Shown here: positions 1 through 11,058 of the stretch, piece by piece | How the letters are laid out: every line of letters begins with the position of its first letter | How positions within the stretch are numbered: position 1 is the stretch's first letter | Source of the DNA: an uncultured Pelagibacteraceae bacterium | GTDB lineage: Bacteria; Pseudomonadota; Alphaproteobacteria; Pelagibacterales; Pelagibacteraceae | NCBI GenBank assembly: GCA_902550805.1 | Contig: CACDAL010000005.1 | Location: 25,458-89,457 of the forward strand | Direction of reading: 5' to 3' | Length of the DNA stretch: 64,000 nucleotides | Translations under genes and position numbers: made by a program | Notes under the pieces: generated by a model | The model's database searches: none | The model's input: only the letters and a program-made list of their open reading frames with translations | Told to the model about the DNA's origin: nothing

Positions 1-17
1 TTATAAACATCTTATAC

Positions 18-845
18 ATGGAAAACGAACATCAAATATACTTAATTTCTGATTCTACAGGAGAAACTCTTGATAGAATATTTATAGCCCTTAAAGCCCA
101 ATTTGAAAATTTTGAACACCAAACTAATCATCTTTCATTTACAAGAACCGAAAACCAAATTCTTAAAATACTAGAAGATGTGAATAAAAAAAAAAATCCT
201 ATAATCTTATATACTATAGTTAATAATAAATTGGCAAAATTTCTTACTGACCAATCTAAAAAAAGAAATATTCCTTGTTTTGGTGTTTTAGGAAATCTTA
301 TTTTAAATTTTTCAAAAGTTTTAAATAAAAAAGCAACCCACGAACCAAGCGGACAACACGCTTTAAACGAAGAATATTATGACAGGATTGAAGCAATACA
401 GTTTACTATGAACCACGACGATGGTAACAAAATTGAGGATATAGAAAAAGCTGACATTATACTTCTTGGTGTAAGCAGAACTAGCAAAACACCAACATCT
501 ATTTATCTTGCAAATAGAGGTTATAAAACTTCTAATATTCCTATAGTGAATGAAAAGTCTATACCAGAAAAAATTACAAATAAAAATTTTAAATCTTGCA
601 TAGTTGGTTTAATATTTGAAGCGGAAAGACTTCACGATGTAAGAAAAAATAGACTTTCATCTTTAAAAGAAAAAGAAAATATAGATTATATAGATATAGA
701 TGTAATTAGAAAAGAAATTGAAAATTCAAAAAAAATATTTAAAAAAAATCAATGGCCAATGATTGATGTTACTAGAAAATCAGTTGAGGAAACCGCTGCA
801 TCAGTTATTAAAATTTATGAAATAATGAATAAAAAAAATGCCTAG
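18..845 (+). CDS. ppsR: Pyruvate,phosphate dikinase/PEP synthase regulatory protein (DUF299 kinase/phosphorylase)
   Basis: ORF; N-term YLISDSTGETLDRI, central LLGVSRTSKTPTSIYLANRGYKTSNIPIV motif typical of the family. Confidence 0.9.
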   Translation: MENEHQIYLISDSTGETLDRIFIALKAQFENFEHQTNHLSFTRTENQILKILEDVNKKKNPIILYTIVNNKLAKFLTDQSKKRNIPCFGVLGNLILNFSKVLNKKATHEPSGQHALNEEYYDRIEAIQFTMNHDDGNKIEDIEKADIILLGVSRTSKTPTSIYLANRGYKTSNIPIVNEKSIPEKITNKNFKSCIVGLIFEAERLHDVRKNRLSSLKEKENIDYIDIDVIRKEIENSKKIFKKNQWPMIDVTRKSVEETAASVIKIYEIMNKKNA

Positions 846-1419
846 TATTATTCTTGCCTCTAAAAGCAAAATTAGAAAAGAAATTTTAAAAAAAAATAAC
901 ATAAATTGTAAAGTTGAACCTTCATATGTTGACGAAAATCAAATAAAAGAAAGTCTTTTGAATGAAGGTGCTTCGCCAGAATTAATTTCTAAAAATCTAG
1001 CAGAATTAAAAGCAAATAAAGTGAGTCAGAAAAAAAATGGAGAATTGGTTTTAGGAGCAGATAGCGTAATTGATTTAGAAGGAGAATTAATATCAAAACC
1101 AAGTAATAGAGATGACGCAATGATGATTTTGAAAAAATTAAATGGAAAAAAACATTACTTAATAAGTTCTGTTTGTATTTCTAAAAATGCCTCGATGATT
1201 TGGAATTATACTGATAAAGCCGCATTAACTATGAAAAATATATCAGAAAAAGAGCTTGAAGATTATCTAGCTAAGATTTCCGATGAAAAATTATATGCTT
1301 ATAATGTTTATCAAATTGAAGGCGAAGGAAGATCTTTATTTGCCAGCATAGAAGGAGATGAGGATACAATTATGGGTTTGCCTATAAAAAAAATTAAGGA
1401 ATATTTAAATTCTTTATGA
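838..1419 (+). CDS. maf: Maf-like nucleotide pyrophosphatase
   Basis: ILASKSKIRKEILKK start and GADSVIDLEGELISKP motif. Confidence 0.88.
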   Translation: MPSIILASKSKIRKEILKKNNINCKVEPSYVDENQIKESLLNEGASPELISKNLAELKANKVSQKKNGELVLGADSVIDLEGELISKPSNRDDAMMILKKLNGKKHYLISSVCISKNASMIWNYTDKAALTMKNISEKELEDYLAKISDEKLYAYNVYQIEGEGRSLFASIEGDEDTIMGLPIKKIKEYLNSL

Positions 1420-2210
1420 TTAAAAAATATTTAGTTATAGGAAATCCCATTGAACATTCTTTATCGCCCAAGCTTCACAATCATTGGTTAAAAAAAAATA
1501 ATATTGATGCTGTTTATGATAAAAAAAAAATAGATGAGAATGATTTAAAGAATATTGTTTCTGAAATCAAAGAAGAAAAAATAAGTGGCATCAATGTAAC
1601 GGTGCCATTTAAAAAATCAATCATCCCATTTTTAGATGAACTAAGTTTTGAAGCGAACGAAACACAGTCCGTTAACACAATTTATTTAAAGAATGGTAAA
1701 GTAATCGGTCATAATACCGATATAGCGGGTTTTGAACTCAATATTAGACATTGTAAATATGATGTTAAAGGTAAAAAAGTACTTATTTTAGGAGCCGGAG
1801 GAGTAGTTCCTTCTATAATTTTTTCCCTTATTAAAATGAAAGTATCAAAAATTATTATTAGCAATAGAACTAAAAAAAAAGCAGAAGATTTAAAAAATTA
1901 TTTTAAGGATATAGATATAGTTGATTGGGGCGTGGTTACTAATTTTGATATGATTATTAATGCGACAAGCATTGGATTAAAAAATGAAGATAAAATTAAT
2001 TTCGATTATTCTGCCGTGGGTATGGATAAATTTTTTTATGATGTTATTTATAATCCAAAAGAAACAATTTTTTTGAAGAGAGCAAAATTATTTGGGAACA
2101 GAACTGAAAATGGGAAAATGATGTTTATTTATCAAGCGCATCAAGCATTTACTATCTGGCACAATATAATGCCAGATATAGACGAAGAAACTATTAAATT
2201 ATTAGATTAA
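1416..2210 (+). CDS. aroE: Shikimate dehydrogenase
   Basis: GNPIEHSLSPKLHN, NVTVPFK, GAGGVVPSI, NATSIGL motifs. Confidence 0.93.
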   Translation: MIKKYLVIGNPIEHSLSPKLHNHWLKKNNIDAVYDKKKIDENDLKNIVSEIKEEKISGINVTVPFKKSIIPFLDELSFEANETQSVNTIYLKNGKVIGHNTDIAGFELNIRHCKYDVKGKKVLILGAGGVVPSIIFSLIKMKVSKIIISNRTKKKAEDLKNYFKDIDIVDWGVVTNFDMIINATSIGLKNEDKINFDYSAVGMDKFFYDVIYNPKETIFLKRAKLFGNRTENGKMMFIYQAHQAFTIWHNIMPDIDEETIKLLD

Positions 2211-2227
2211 TGAAAAAATAAATATTT

Positions 2228-2968
2228 ATGAGATTAAAGAATAAAATTTCTATTATAACTGGTGCGGCCTCTGGATTTGGAAAAGGTATAGCAAAAAAAT
2301 TTTCTGAAGAAGGAGCTAAATTAATATTGGCGGATATTAATAAAAATGAGTTAAAAAAAGTTGCAAAAGATCTAGGACAAGATTTTTTTTATGTAGATGT
2401 GGCAAATTCTAACAGTATGAAGAAATTATCGGAATATGTTTTTGACAAATATAAAAAAATAGATGTTATGATAAACAATGCGGGTATAACTCATTTACCA
2501 AAGCCATTAGAAGAGGTAAGTGAAGAAGAATTTGATAAAGTTTTTGCAGTTAATTCAAAATCAGTATTTTTTTGTGGAAAATTCTTTGTTCCACATATGA
2601 AAAAAGAAAAAAAAGGATCAATTCTTAATATTGCTTCCACCGCCGGTCTTTCACCGAGGCCAAATCTAAATTGGTATAATGCGACAAAAGGATGGATGAT
2701 AACTGCTACTAAAGCAATGGCAGTTGAGCTTGCACCTTTTAATGTAAGAGTAAATTCACTTGCTCCTGTTGCTGGAGAAACTCCTCTTCTTAAATCTTTT
2801 TTAGGAGAAGATACTCCTGAAAGAAGAAATGCTTTCTTATCTACAATTCCCATAGGTAGATTTTCTACCCCTAAAGATTTAGCTAATGCCGCTTGTTTTC
2901 TTTGTTCGGATGAAGCTAGCATGATAACCGGTTCAATATTAGAAGTTGACGGAGGAAGATGCATATAA
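2228..2968 (+). CDS. Short-chain dehydrogenase/reductase (FabG-like)
   Basis: TGAASGFGKGIA, NNAGIT, YNATKG active site, C-term VDGGRCI. Confidence 0.9.
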   Translation: MRLKNKISIITGAASGFGKGIAKKFSEEGAKLILADINKNELKKVAKDLGQDFFYVDVANSNSMKKLSEYVFDKYKKIDVMINNAGITHLPKPLEEVSEEEFDKVFAVNSKSVFFCGKFFVPHMKKEKKGSILNIASTAGLSPRPNLNWYNATKGWMITATKAMAVELAPFNVRVNSLAPVAGETPLLKSFLGEDTPERRNAFLSTIPIGRFSTPKDLANAACFLCSDEASMITGSILEVDGGRCI

Positions 2969-3556
2969 ATGCTTAAAAAAATTGGAGTTTTAGGAGATAT
3001 TGGATCAGGCAAAAGTTTTATCGCTAGCCAATTTGGATGTCCAGTTTTTAATGCAGATAAGGAAGTAAATAAAATTTATAAAAAAAAATCGTGTTACAAA
3101 AAATTGAATAAAAAATTACCGAAATATATTAAATCCTATCCAATTAACAAAATAGAGTTAAGTAATGCAATTTTGGCAAACAATAAAAATCTTAGAAAGA
3201 TTGTTAATATTGTTCATCCGCTTGTTAGAAAAGAAATGAATTATTTTTTAAAAAAAAATTATAAAAGAAAAATGGTTGTGTTGGACATTCCACTTTTAAT
3301 TGAAAATAAATTAAATAAAAAAAAAGATATATTGGTTTATGTAGATGCAAAAAAAGAAAAAATTAATGAAAAACTCAAAAAAAGGATTAATTATAATAGA
3401 AAATTAATTGAAAATTTTAGAAAAATCCAAAAACCTTTGGCTTTTAAAAAAAAACTATCAACTTATATAATTAAAAATAATTTTAAACTTTCAACTGTAA
3501 GAAAAAAAGTTAAATTAATTAAATCTAAGATTATAAATGAAAGAAATTGTACTTGA
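2969..3556 (+). CDS. coaE: Dephospho-CoA kinase
   Basis: GVLGDIGSGKS P-loop, DIPLLIEN motif. Confidence 0.88.
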   Translation: MLKKIGVLGDIGSGKSFIASQFGCPVFNADKEVNKIYKKKSCYKKLNKKLPKYIKSYPINKIELSNAILANNKNLRKIVNIVHPLVRKEMNYFLKKNYKRKMVVLDIPLLIENKLNKKKDILVYVDAKKEKINEKLKKRINYNRKLIENFRKIQKPLAFKKKLSTYIIKNNFKLSTVRKKVKLIKSKIINERNCT

Positions 3557-4202
3557 TACGGAAACTACGGGATTATCAATCAAAGAAGGGCACAGAATAG
3601 TAGAAATAGGATGTATAGAACTTGATGATTTGGTCCCAACTAAAAAAAATTTTCATTGTTATTTAAATCCGGAGAGAAAAGTTTCAGAACAAGCATTTAA
3701 AGTTCATGGATATTCTGATGAATTTCTATCAAAGAAAAAAAAATTTATAGATATTGTTGACGATTTCCTAGATTTTATAAGTGATAAAAAAATTATAATA
3801 CATAATGCTGAATTTGATATAGGCCACCTAAACAATGAACTTAGTTTAATAGGAAAGGAAAAATTATCAAAAAATCAAATTGTTGATACCTTAGAAATTG
3901 CAAGAAATAAATTTCCTGGATCTGGAATAAGTCTCGATGCTTTATGTAAAAGATATAACATCGATAATTCAAAAAGAGAAAAACACACAGCTTTATTAGA
4001 CTGTGAACTTCTTGCAAGAGTTTATATAAATTTATTAGATCAAAAAGAACCAAAACTTAATTTTTCAAATAGTAATGAGAGTATAGATATTATTAAAGAA
4101 GAAAAAATTAATTATTCTAAAAAGATTATACTACCTTCCGATCAAGAGATTAAAGATCATAAAATATTTTTAAAAAATGATTTAAAAAAAAATTTTTATT
4201 AA
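3537..4202 (+). CDS. dnaQ: DNA polymerase III epsilon subunit (3'-5' exonuclease)
   Basis: VLDTETTGLS, HNAEFDIGHLN, HTALLDCELLARVY exonuclease motifs. Confidence 0.93.
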   Translation: MKEIVLDTETTGLSIKEGHRIVEIGCIELDDLVPTKKNFHCYLNPERKVSEQAFKVHGYSDEFLSKKKKFIDIVDDFLDFISDKKIIIHNAEFDIGHLNNELSLIGKEKLSKNQIVDTLEIARNKFPGSGISLDALCKRYNIDNSKREKHTALLDCELLARVYINLLDQKEPKLNFSNSNESIDIIKEEKINYSKKIILPSDQEIKDHKIFLKNDLKKNFY

Positions 4203-4621
4203 CTTAATTTTTGATCATAAAGTTTTTTAAAATCAATTTTTCCTTTTAATTCCAAGTTAGTAAAACCTGATAATTTTAAAATTTCAACAAAAGCTTTTTC
4301 CAATTTAGGATAAATTTCAATTTGTAAATCACATAATAATAATTTTTTTAATTCTTCTTTATCTGGATTTTCATTATCAATCTGTACGATCGTTGAATAA
4401 ACCATTTCAAATTGTGATTTTTTTTTTGAATTATTTTTATCCTGATAGATAAGCTTTGTATAAACTTCTACCATTTTATTTTTAATTGCTCTGGTTGATA
4501 TATCTATGTCCAAAGAATATTTGGAAATATTTTCTTTAGTAATCAGATAACTTTCCGCGTCTGGAATCTCAACAGATAAATCTTTAATATAATTAATAAT
4601 GATTTTATAATTAATACTCAT
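4199..4621 (-). CDS. secB: Protein-export chaperone SecB
   Basis: Length and SecB-like pattern (YIKDLSVEIPDA..., ..LLLCDLQIEIYP); synteny next to fxsA and dnaQ. Confidence 0.75.
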   Translation of the reverse strand: MSINYKIIINYIKDLSVEIPDAESYLITKENISKYSLDIDISTRAIKNKMVEVYTKLIYQDKNNSKKKSQFEMVYSTIVQIDNENPDKEELKKLLLCDLQIEIYPKLEKAFVEILKLSGFTNLELKGKIDFKKLYDQKLS

Positions 4622-5034
4622 TTTTTATCATCAATATCTTCATATTCTCCATCAATAAAGTTTTTTTCTGTTGGATTTTTATTGGTTGAATATTTTTTTG
4701 ATATTTTTTTTAAAAAAAATTTTCTTGTATAAGGAAATATTAAAAAGATGCCGAATATATCAGTTGCAAAACCCGGTATTATCAAAAGTAATGCCGCAAA
4801 AGCAAGCGCGGCGCCTGAAATTATTTCATAAATAGGGATTTCATTTTTTAATAACTGACCCATACCCGATTTAAGCGTGTTAAAGCCTTCGAATCGTGCA
4901 TAAGCAACACCGATAATTGCTGTTAAAAATATTAATGAAATCGTATAGAAAGCACCTATTTGAGTTCCAATTTTTATAAAAAGATAAATTTCCACAATAG
5001 GAATTGATATTATTAAAATTAAAAGTGTGTTCAT
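4618..5034 (-). CDS. fxsA: FxsA family membrane protein
   Basis: PIVEIYLFIKIGTQIGAFYTI..., ALLLIIPGFATDIFG. Confidence 0.85.
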   Translation of the reverse strand: MNTLLILIISIPIVEIYLFIKIGTQIGAFYTISLIFLTAIIGVAYARFEGFNTLKSGMGQLLKNEIPIYEIISGAALAFAALLLIIPGFATDIFGIFLIFPYTRKFFLKKISKKYSTNKNPTEKNFIDGEYEDIDDKK

Positions 5035-5050
5035 TTGTCTATAATGTAAA

Positions 5051-5680
5051 TTGCAGGTTGAAATTATGCAACATAGTAAATATTATTATTATATGAATTA
5101 TAGCTTTGAATATATAGATATAATACTTCTTGCAATGATTGCGGGTTTCATTTTTCTTAGATTAAGAGGAATTCTTGGAAAAAAAACTGGATTTGAAGAA
5201 GATTTAAGTCCTTCCTATTCACATGAGGCTTCAGAGACAAAACCAACACCAAAATTAAACGATGATACATTTGATGAAAATGCAAAAAAGGAATTTTTAA
5301 AAGGTGCGCAAGTTGCTTATGAATTAATAATTACCAACTTTTCAAAAGGAAATTTGAAAGAGATTAAATCTTTATTGAACAAAAGTGTGTATCAAGATTT
5401 TGATAAAGCTATAAAAGAAAAAAAATCAAAAAATATTTTATCTGAAACTACATTTATAGGAATTGACTCTGCGGAAATAAAAGATCATCAGCAAAATAAA
5501 AATATGATAGAAGTAACCGTTGAATTTGTTAGTGAAATTATTTCGTGTATAAAAGATAAAGATAATAGAATAATATCAGGCGATCCTGAAAAAATAAAAA
5601 AAGTTCATGATATTTGGAAATTTTCTAAAGATAGTAATTCAAATAACCCAAATTGGTTTTTAATAGATACACAAGTATAA
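5051..5680 (+). CDS. Tim44-like domain protein
   Basis: N-terminal TM followed by Tim44-like domain (FLKGAQVAYELIITNFSKGNLKEIKSLL); TTG start as given, ATG at 5093 equally possible. Confidence 0.8.
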   Translation: MQVEIMQHSKYYYYMNYSFEYIDIILLAMIAGFIFLRLRGILGKKTGFEEDLSPSYSHEASETKPTPKLNDDTFDENAKKEFLKGAQVAYELIITNFSKGNLKEIKSLLNKSVYQDFDKAIKEKKSKNILSETTFIGIDSAEIKDHQQNKNMIEVTVEFVSEIISCIKDKDNRIISGDPEKIKKVHDIWKFSKDSNSNNPNWFLIDTQV

Positions 5681-6100
5681 TTGATTAAAAAAATTTCAGA
5701 TAAAGATAAAAAAGACTGGGAAAAATTTATTAATAGTTCTGATAAGTTAGACAACAAAGATAAAAGTGAAATCAATGAATCTTCTAATTATATTAAAAAA
5801 ACAATTGATTTACATGGGTATACTTTGGATGAAGCTAACCAAAAAATTTCACAATTTATAGAAAATTGTTTTTTACAAGGAGTAAATAAAATAAATATTA
5901 TAACAGGAAAAGGATTAAGATCTAAAAATTTAAATGATCCTTACCAATCAAAAGATTTGAGTATTTTAAAATACGCAGTTCCGGATTACATAAAAAAAAA
6001 TTCTGAAATAATGAAAAAAATTTTAAAAATAGATCTAGATGCTGTTGAGAGTCCTTCCAAAGGAAATTTTGATATAATTTTAAAATCAAAAAAAAAGTGA
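5681..6100 (+). CDS. Smr-domain protein
   Basis: IDLHGYTLDEA, INIITGKGLRS Smr motifs; TTG start. Confidence 0.85.
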   Translation: MIKKISDKDKKDWEKFINSSDKLDNKDKSEINESSNYIKKTIDLHGYTLDEANQKISQFIENCFLQGVNKINIITGKGLRSKNLNDPYQSKDLSILKYAVPDYIKKNSEIMKKILKIDLDAVESPSKGNFDIILKSKKK

Positions 6101-6108
6101 ATATAAAA

Positions 6109-7479
6109 TTATAAAATAAATTTAGATAAATCAGTATCTTTTACTAGTTCACCAATATTTTTCTTAATATAATCTGAATCTACTGTTATTTTTTCGCCAG
6201 ACCTATCTGTTGCTGTAAAGCTAATTTCATCTAAAACTCTTTCAATAATTGTGTGCAGTCTTCTTGCGCCAATATTTTCTACTGTTGAGTTTACTTCATT
6301 TGCTATATTTGCGATTGTATCAATACCATCATCTGTAAAATCTAATTCTACATTTTCAGTTTTTAGCAAAGCTTTATATTGTTTAATTAAACTATTATCT
6401 GGTTCTTTTAATATTCTTATAAAATCTTCACTATTTAAAGCATCAAGCTCAACTCTTATTGGTAGTCTTCCTTGCAATTCTGGCAAAAGGTCAGAAGGTT
6501 TTGCTAATTGAAAAGCTCCAGATGCGATAAATAAAATATGGTCAGTTTTAATTGGTCCGTATTTTGTGCTTACAGTTGTTCCTTCAATTAATGGGAGCAA
6601 ATCTCTTTGAACACCTTCTCTAGATACATCTCCACCAACTCTATCTGTTCTTGCAGAAATTTTATCTATTTCATCTAAAAATACTATTCCATTATTTTCT
6701 GTAGTATTTTTTGCTGATTTTATAATTTTGTCTTGTTCAATTAATTTATCAGACTCTTCGTTAATTAATATTTCATGTGATTCTTTTACAGACATTTTCT
6801 TCTTCTTAGGCTTTGTGCCCATTGATTTGCCCAACATGTCAGAAATGTTTATCATACCAACATTTGCTCCAGGCATACCTGGTATTTCAAATGATGGCAT
6901 TTGACTTCCAGAATCACTTACAGCTATTTCTATTTCATTATCGTCTAGATCCCCATCTCTTAATCTTTTTCTAAAACTTTCCCTTGTGGCAACACTTGCT
7001 TTGTTTCCAACTAAAGCATCTAAAACTCTTTCTTCAGCTAATTTTTGTGCGTGAGAATGAACTTCTTTTCTTTTTTTGACTTTTTCCATTGCTATTGCAA
7101 TTTCTAAAAGGTCTCTAATAATTTGTTCAACATCTCTTCCTACATACCCAACTTCAGTAAACCTAGTTGCTTCAACTTTTACAAAAGGAGCCTCAGCTAA
7201 TTTTGAAAGTCTTCTGGAAATTTCTGTTTTACCAACTCCAGTTGGTCCAATCATAAGTATATTTTTTGGAAGAACTTCATCTTTCATATCACCTGTAAGA
7301 GCCTGTCTTCTCCATCTATTTCTTAGTGCTATTGCAACAGCTCTTTTTGCTTTGTTTTGGCCAACAACAAACCTGTCTAGTTCAGATACAATTTCTCTAG
7401 GTGAAAGAGAATTTTGAACATTTTTATTTTCACTTGAAACTTTTTCTTTTGGGAATGATGTTACGTTTGATTTTTTCAT
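6109..7479 (-). CDS. hslU: ATP-dependent protease ATPase subunit HslU
   Basis: [44 protein letters not shown] Walker A. Confidence 0.97.
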   Translation of the reverse strand: MKKSNVTSFPKEKVSSENKNVQNSLSPREIVSELDRFVVGQNKAKRAVAIALRNRWRRQALTGDMKDEVLPKNILMIGPTGVGKTEISRRLSKLAEAPFVKVEATRFTEVGYVGRDVEQIIRDLLEIAIAMEKVKKRKEVHSHAQKLAEERVLDALVGNKASVATRESFRKRLRDGDLDDNEIEIAVSDSGSQMPSFEIPGMPGANVGMINISDMLGKSMGTKPKKKKMSVKESHEILINEESDKLIEQDKIIKSAKNTTENNGIVFLDEIDKISARTDRVGGDVSREGVQRDLLPLIEGTTVSTKYGPIKTDHILFIASGAFQLAKPSDLLPELQGRLPIRVELDALNSEDFIRILKEPDNSLIKQYKALLKTENVELDFTDDGIDTIANIANEVNSTVENIGARRLHTIIERVLDEISFTATDRSGEKITVDSDYIKKNIGELVKDTDLSKFIL

Positions 7480-7482
7480 AAT

Positions 7483-7998
7483 TTAAATTTTTTCTATGCT
7501 AATATTTTCGTTTGTAAAAACGCATATTTCAGATGCTACTTTAATAGCTTTTTTTGCGATTTCTTCTGCTGATAAATCTGTGTCCATTAAAACTTTAGCA
7601 GAAGCTAGAGCATAATTTCCACCTGAGCCAATGCCAATTACATCTCCTTCAGGTTCTAAAACATCACCCGTTCCCGAAATTATAAAACTTTTTTCTTTAT
7701 CACCAATTGCCATCAATGCTTCTAATCTTCTTAAATATTTATCTGTTCTCCAATCTTTGGCCAATTCAACAGCCGCTCTTGTTAAATTTCCAGCATGTTT
7801 TTCTAATTTTGATTCCAATCTTTCAAAGAGAGTTAGCGCATCAGCTGTCGATCCAGCAAAACCCGCTATCACATTTCTTTTCTCAATTTTACGAACTTTA
7901 TTTGCAGTTTTTTTAATTACTGTATTTCCCATGCTAACCTGTCCATCGCTAGCAACTACTACGTCATTATTCTTTCTAACCAATACAATTGTTGTCAT
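7483..7998 (-). CDS. hslV: ATP-dependent protease peptidase subunit HslV
   Basis: [28 protein letters not shown]; adjacent to hslU. Confidence 0.97.
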   Translation of the reverse strand: MTTIVLVRKNNDVVVASDGQVSMGNTVIKKTANKVRKIEKRNVIAGFAGSTADALTLFERLESKLEKHAGNLTRAAVELAKDWRTDKYLRRLEALMAIGDKEKSFIISGTGDVLEPEGDVIGIGSGGNYALASAKVLMDTDLSAEEIAKKAIKVASEICVFTNENISIEKI

Positions 7999-8005
7999 AG
8001 GCTAT

Positions 8006-8033
8006 AAATGGATACTAAATTGGATAGTTCAAG
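8006..8033 (-). promoter_or_regulatory. Candidate sigma-32-type heat-shock promoter for hslVU
   Basis: Minus strand CTTGAA - 14 nt - ATCCATTT, close to CTTGAA/CCCCATNT, directly upstream of the hslV ATG. Confidence 0.45.
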
Positions 8034-8089
8034 ACCAGACCCAGTATTATTGCCATAATTCAATATTAGATATATACCTTTTTTAAATT

Positions 8090-8680
8090 ATGAAGAGAAA
8101 AGCAAAAATAAGCAGGAAAACCAAAGAAACCAACATCAATGTTGATTTAAATATTGATGGAAAAGGTAAATACAAAATTGAAACTGGTATAGGTTTTTTA
8201 AATCATATGCTTGAGCAATTATCCAAGCACTCGTCTATGGATATAAATCTTAAGGCTAAAGGCGATACCCACATAGATCTTCACCACACGACAGAAGATA
8301 CAGGGATTGCTATAGGCGAATGTTTAAAAAAAGCATCTAAAAAATTTATTGGAATAAAAAGATATGCTCATGCATTAATTCCAATGGATGAAACATTAAC
8401 TAGAGTAGCAATAGATATGTCAAACAGACCTTATTTAATTTGGAATGTTAAGTTAAAAGTAGAAAAATTGGGAGAGATGGACACCGAACTATTCAAAGAA
8501 TGGTTTCAAGCGTTTTCACAAGCCGCAGGAATTACAATGCACATTGAAAATATTTATGGTGACAATAGCCACCACATCATTGAATCTTGTTTTAAAGGTT
8601 TGGCAAGATCATTACGTGCTGCTTTAGAAATGGACCCTAGAAATAAAAATACGATACCTTCTACAAAAGGTTCTTTATAA
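8090..8680 (+). CDS. hisB: Imidazoleglycerol-phosphate dehydratase
   Basis: [48 protein letters not shown]. Confidence 0.96.
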   Translation: MKRKAKISRKTKETNINVDLNIDGKGKYKIETGIGFLNHMLEQLSKHSSMDINLKAKGDTHIDLHHTTEDTGIAIGECLKKASKKFIGIKRYAHALIPMDETLTRVAIDMSNRPYLIWNVKLKVEKLGEMDTELFKEWFQAFSQAAGITMHIENIYGDNSHHIIESCFKGLARSLRAALEMDPRNKNTIPSTKGSL

Positions 8681-8685
8681 GTTTA

Positions 8686-9312
8686 ATGAACGTCACAATT
8701 GTTGACTATAACTCGGGCAATATTAGCTCTGTAATAAACTCCTTTAAGGAAGTTGCTAAGGATAAAGTAAATATTGAAGTAACTTCAGATTTAAATAAGA
8801 TTAAATCTAGTGATAAAGTAGTTTTGCCGGGGCAGGGTTCGTTCAAGAGTTGTGTTGACGCACTAAACAATATCAATGGTTTGGTGGATACCTTAAATGA
8901 TTTTGCAATTAATAATAAAAAACCCTTACTTGGAATTTGTGTTGGATTACAAATGTTTGCAGATATTGGATATGAAGAAACAGAAACAAAAGGTTTGGGC
9001 TGGATTTCAGGAAAAGTATCAAAAATTGATAATCAAAATGGAAAATACAAGCTTCCCCACATAGGATGGAACCAAATAAAAATTCTTAAAGAAAGTAAGA
9101 TTTTTAAAAATATTGAAAACAATTCACACATGTATTTTGTGCATAGTTATGAATTTATACCGAATGATAAAAATGTAATTTCTGCAACGGCAGATTATTC
9201 AACAAATATTGTTTGTTCTGCAGAAAAAGAAAATATCTTTGGAACTCAATTTCACCCAGAGAAAAGCGATAAAATAGGACTACAAATAATTGATAACTTT
9301 ATAAATTTATAA
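8686..9312 (+). CDS. hisH: Imidazole glycerol phosphate synthase glutaminase subunit
   Basis: DYNSGNISSV, LLGICVGLQMF, GTQFHPEKS. Confidence 0.96.
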   Translation: MNVTIVDYNSGNISSVINSFKEVAKDKVNIEVTSDLNKIKSSDKVVLPGQGSFKSCVDALNNINGLVDTLNDFAINNKKPLLGICVGLQMFADIGYEETETKGLGWISGKVSKIDNQNGKYKLPHIGWNQIKILKESKIFKNIENNSHMYFVHSYEFIPNDKNVISATADYSTNIVCSAEKENIFGTQFHPEKSDKIGLQIIDNFINL

Positions 9313-9313
9313 A

Positions 9314-10036
9314 ATGAAAATATTTCCAGCAATTGATATTAAAGGCAAGAAGTGTGTGAGGTTAATCAAAGGAGATTTTAATAATAAAACTGAATATGAA
9401 GCATCGCCAGTCGATCAAGCTGGTAAATACAAAGATCACGGTTTTAAAAATTTACACATTATTGATTTAGATGGAGCTTTAACTGGAGAGACGGTTAATA
9501 TTGATACTATTGAGGAAATAGTGGGTAAATTTGACCTTAAGATTGAGATAGGAGGCGGTATTAGAAACTTTGAAAGTATTCAAAAATATACTGATGCTGG
9601 TGTTGAAAAAGTAATTTTAGGAAGCGCCGCTATAAAAGATAAAAATTTTTTAAAAGAGGCATGTCAAAAATTTCCAAACAAAATTGCTTTAGGTCTCGAT
9701 GCTAAAGCCGGTTGCCTATCCGTATCTGGTTGGAAGGAAAATTTAAATATATTAGCTTTAGATTTCTTAAAAGAAGTGAATGATTATGGTGCTAGTAGAT
9801 TAATTTATACGGATATTAATAGAGATGGAACAAAGGCAAGTCCAAATTTAGAAGAAACATCAAAAGTTGCTGATACATCCAATTGCCCAGTAATTATTTC
9901 GGGAGGAGTTTCTTCAATTGATGATGTTAAAAAAGCAAAAGATTTAAATAAAAATATTGAAGGTATAATAATTGGCAAAGCTATATATGATGGCGATATT
10001 AAACTAGATGAACTAGCGAGAGAAATAGATGCTTAA
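9314..10036 (+). CDS. hisA: ProFAR isomerase
   Basis: [32 protein letters not shown]. Confidence 0.96.
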   Translation: MKIFPAIDIKGKKCVRLIKGDFNNKTEYEASPVDQAGKYKDHGFKNLHIIDLDGALTGETVNIDTIEEIVGKFDLKIEIGGGIRNFESIQKYTDAGVEKVILGSAAIKDKNFLKEACQKFPNKIALGLDAKAGCLSVSGWKENLNILALDFLKEVNDYGASRLIYTDINRDGTKASPNLEETSKVADTSNCPVIISGGVSSIDDVKKAKDLNKNIEGIIIGKAIYDGDIKLDELAREIDA

Positions 10037-10784
10037 AAATAGAATAATACCTTGCTTAGATGTTAAAAATGGTCGTGTCGTTAAAGGTATAAACTTTGTT
10101 GATTTAAAAGATGCAGGTGACCCTGTTGAGCAAGCACAAATTTATAGCGATGGTGGTGCAGATGAAATTTGTTTTTTAGATATTACTGCTTCAAATGAAA
10201 ATAGGGATATTATTTATGATGTAGTAAAAAATACATCTAAAAAATGTTTCGTGCCGTTAACGGTTGGAGGAGGCGTTAGGGGTGTTGAAGATATTAATAA
10301 ATTACTTAATTGTGGAGCTGATAAGGTATCTATAAACACAGCTGCTGTCCAAAATGCAGAAGTAGTTGTTGAAAGTTCAAAAAAATTTGGATCACAGTGC
10401 ATTGTTGTTGCCATAGATGCAAAAAAAAATGAAGATAAATGGGAAGTTTTTACTCATGGAGGAAGAAATAATACCGGAATAGATGCAATAGAATTTGCAA
10501 AAAAAATGGAAGATAGCGGTGCCGGTGAACTTCTAGTGACTTCAATGGATAGAGATGGAACACAAGTTGGATTTGATATTGATTTAACATCCAAAATATC
10601 CGCAAAAGTTAATATTCCATTAATAGCTTCCGGAGGCGTTGGAAATCTAGATCATTTAGTTGATGGGATTATATTAGGAAATGCAAGTGCTGTTTTAGCA
10701 GCATCTATATTTCACTATGGTAAATATTCCGTAAAAGAGGCCAAGGAATATTTGGACTCAAAAGGAATACCTGTTAGAATTTAA
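10029..10784 (+). CDS. hisF: Imidazole glycerol phosphate synthase cyclase subunit
   Basis: [30 protein letters not shown]. Confidence 0.97.
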   Translation: MLKNRIIPCLDVKNGRVVKGINFVDLKDAGDPVEQAQIYSDGGADEICFLDITASNENRDIIYDVVKNTSKKCFVPLTVGGGVRGVEDINKLLNCGADKVSINTAAVQNAEVVVESSKKFGSQCIVVAIDAKKNEDKWEVFTHGGRNNTGIDAIEFAKKMEDSGAGELLVTSMDRDGTQVGFDIDLTSKISAKVNIPLIASGGVGNLDHLVDGIILGNASAVLAASIFHYGKYSVKEAKEYLDSKGIPVRI

Positions 10785-10785
10785 T

Positions 10786-11058
10786 ATGCTCAATACACTT
10801 GAAAACCTATTTAAGCTTGCAAGAGAAAGAAAAAATAATCCTGTGGAAGGCTCATATACTAATAAACTTCTAGGCGATAAATCTTTAAGTAAAGAAAAAG
10901 TTTTGGAGGAAATAAATGAACTAATAGAGGCAGTAGAAAACGATACAAATAAAATTCATGAAGCAGCTGATGTTTTTTATCATTTGGTAATGTATCTTGA
11001 AGTCAATCAAATTAAAATTGAAGATATAATGGAAGAACTAAATAAGAGGAAAAAATGA
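10786..11058 (+). CDS. hisE: Phosphoribosyl-ATP pyrophosphohydrolase
   Basis: SYTNKLL, EEINELIEAVEN, EAADVFYHLVMYLE. Confidence 0.9.
   Translation: MLNTLENLFKLARERKNNPVEGSYTNKLLGDKSLSKEKVLEEINELIEAVENDTNKIHEAADVFYHLVMYLEVNQIKIEDIMEELNKRKK

Noticed and set aside
2491-3012. 173-aa minus-strand ORF antisense to the SDR gene
   Set aside because: Fully antisense to a well-supported SDR coding sequence; no family resemblance
7631-8086. 151-aa plus-strand ORF antisense to hslV
   Set aside because: hslV on the minus strand is unambiguous; this is a shadow ORF
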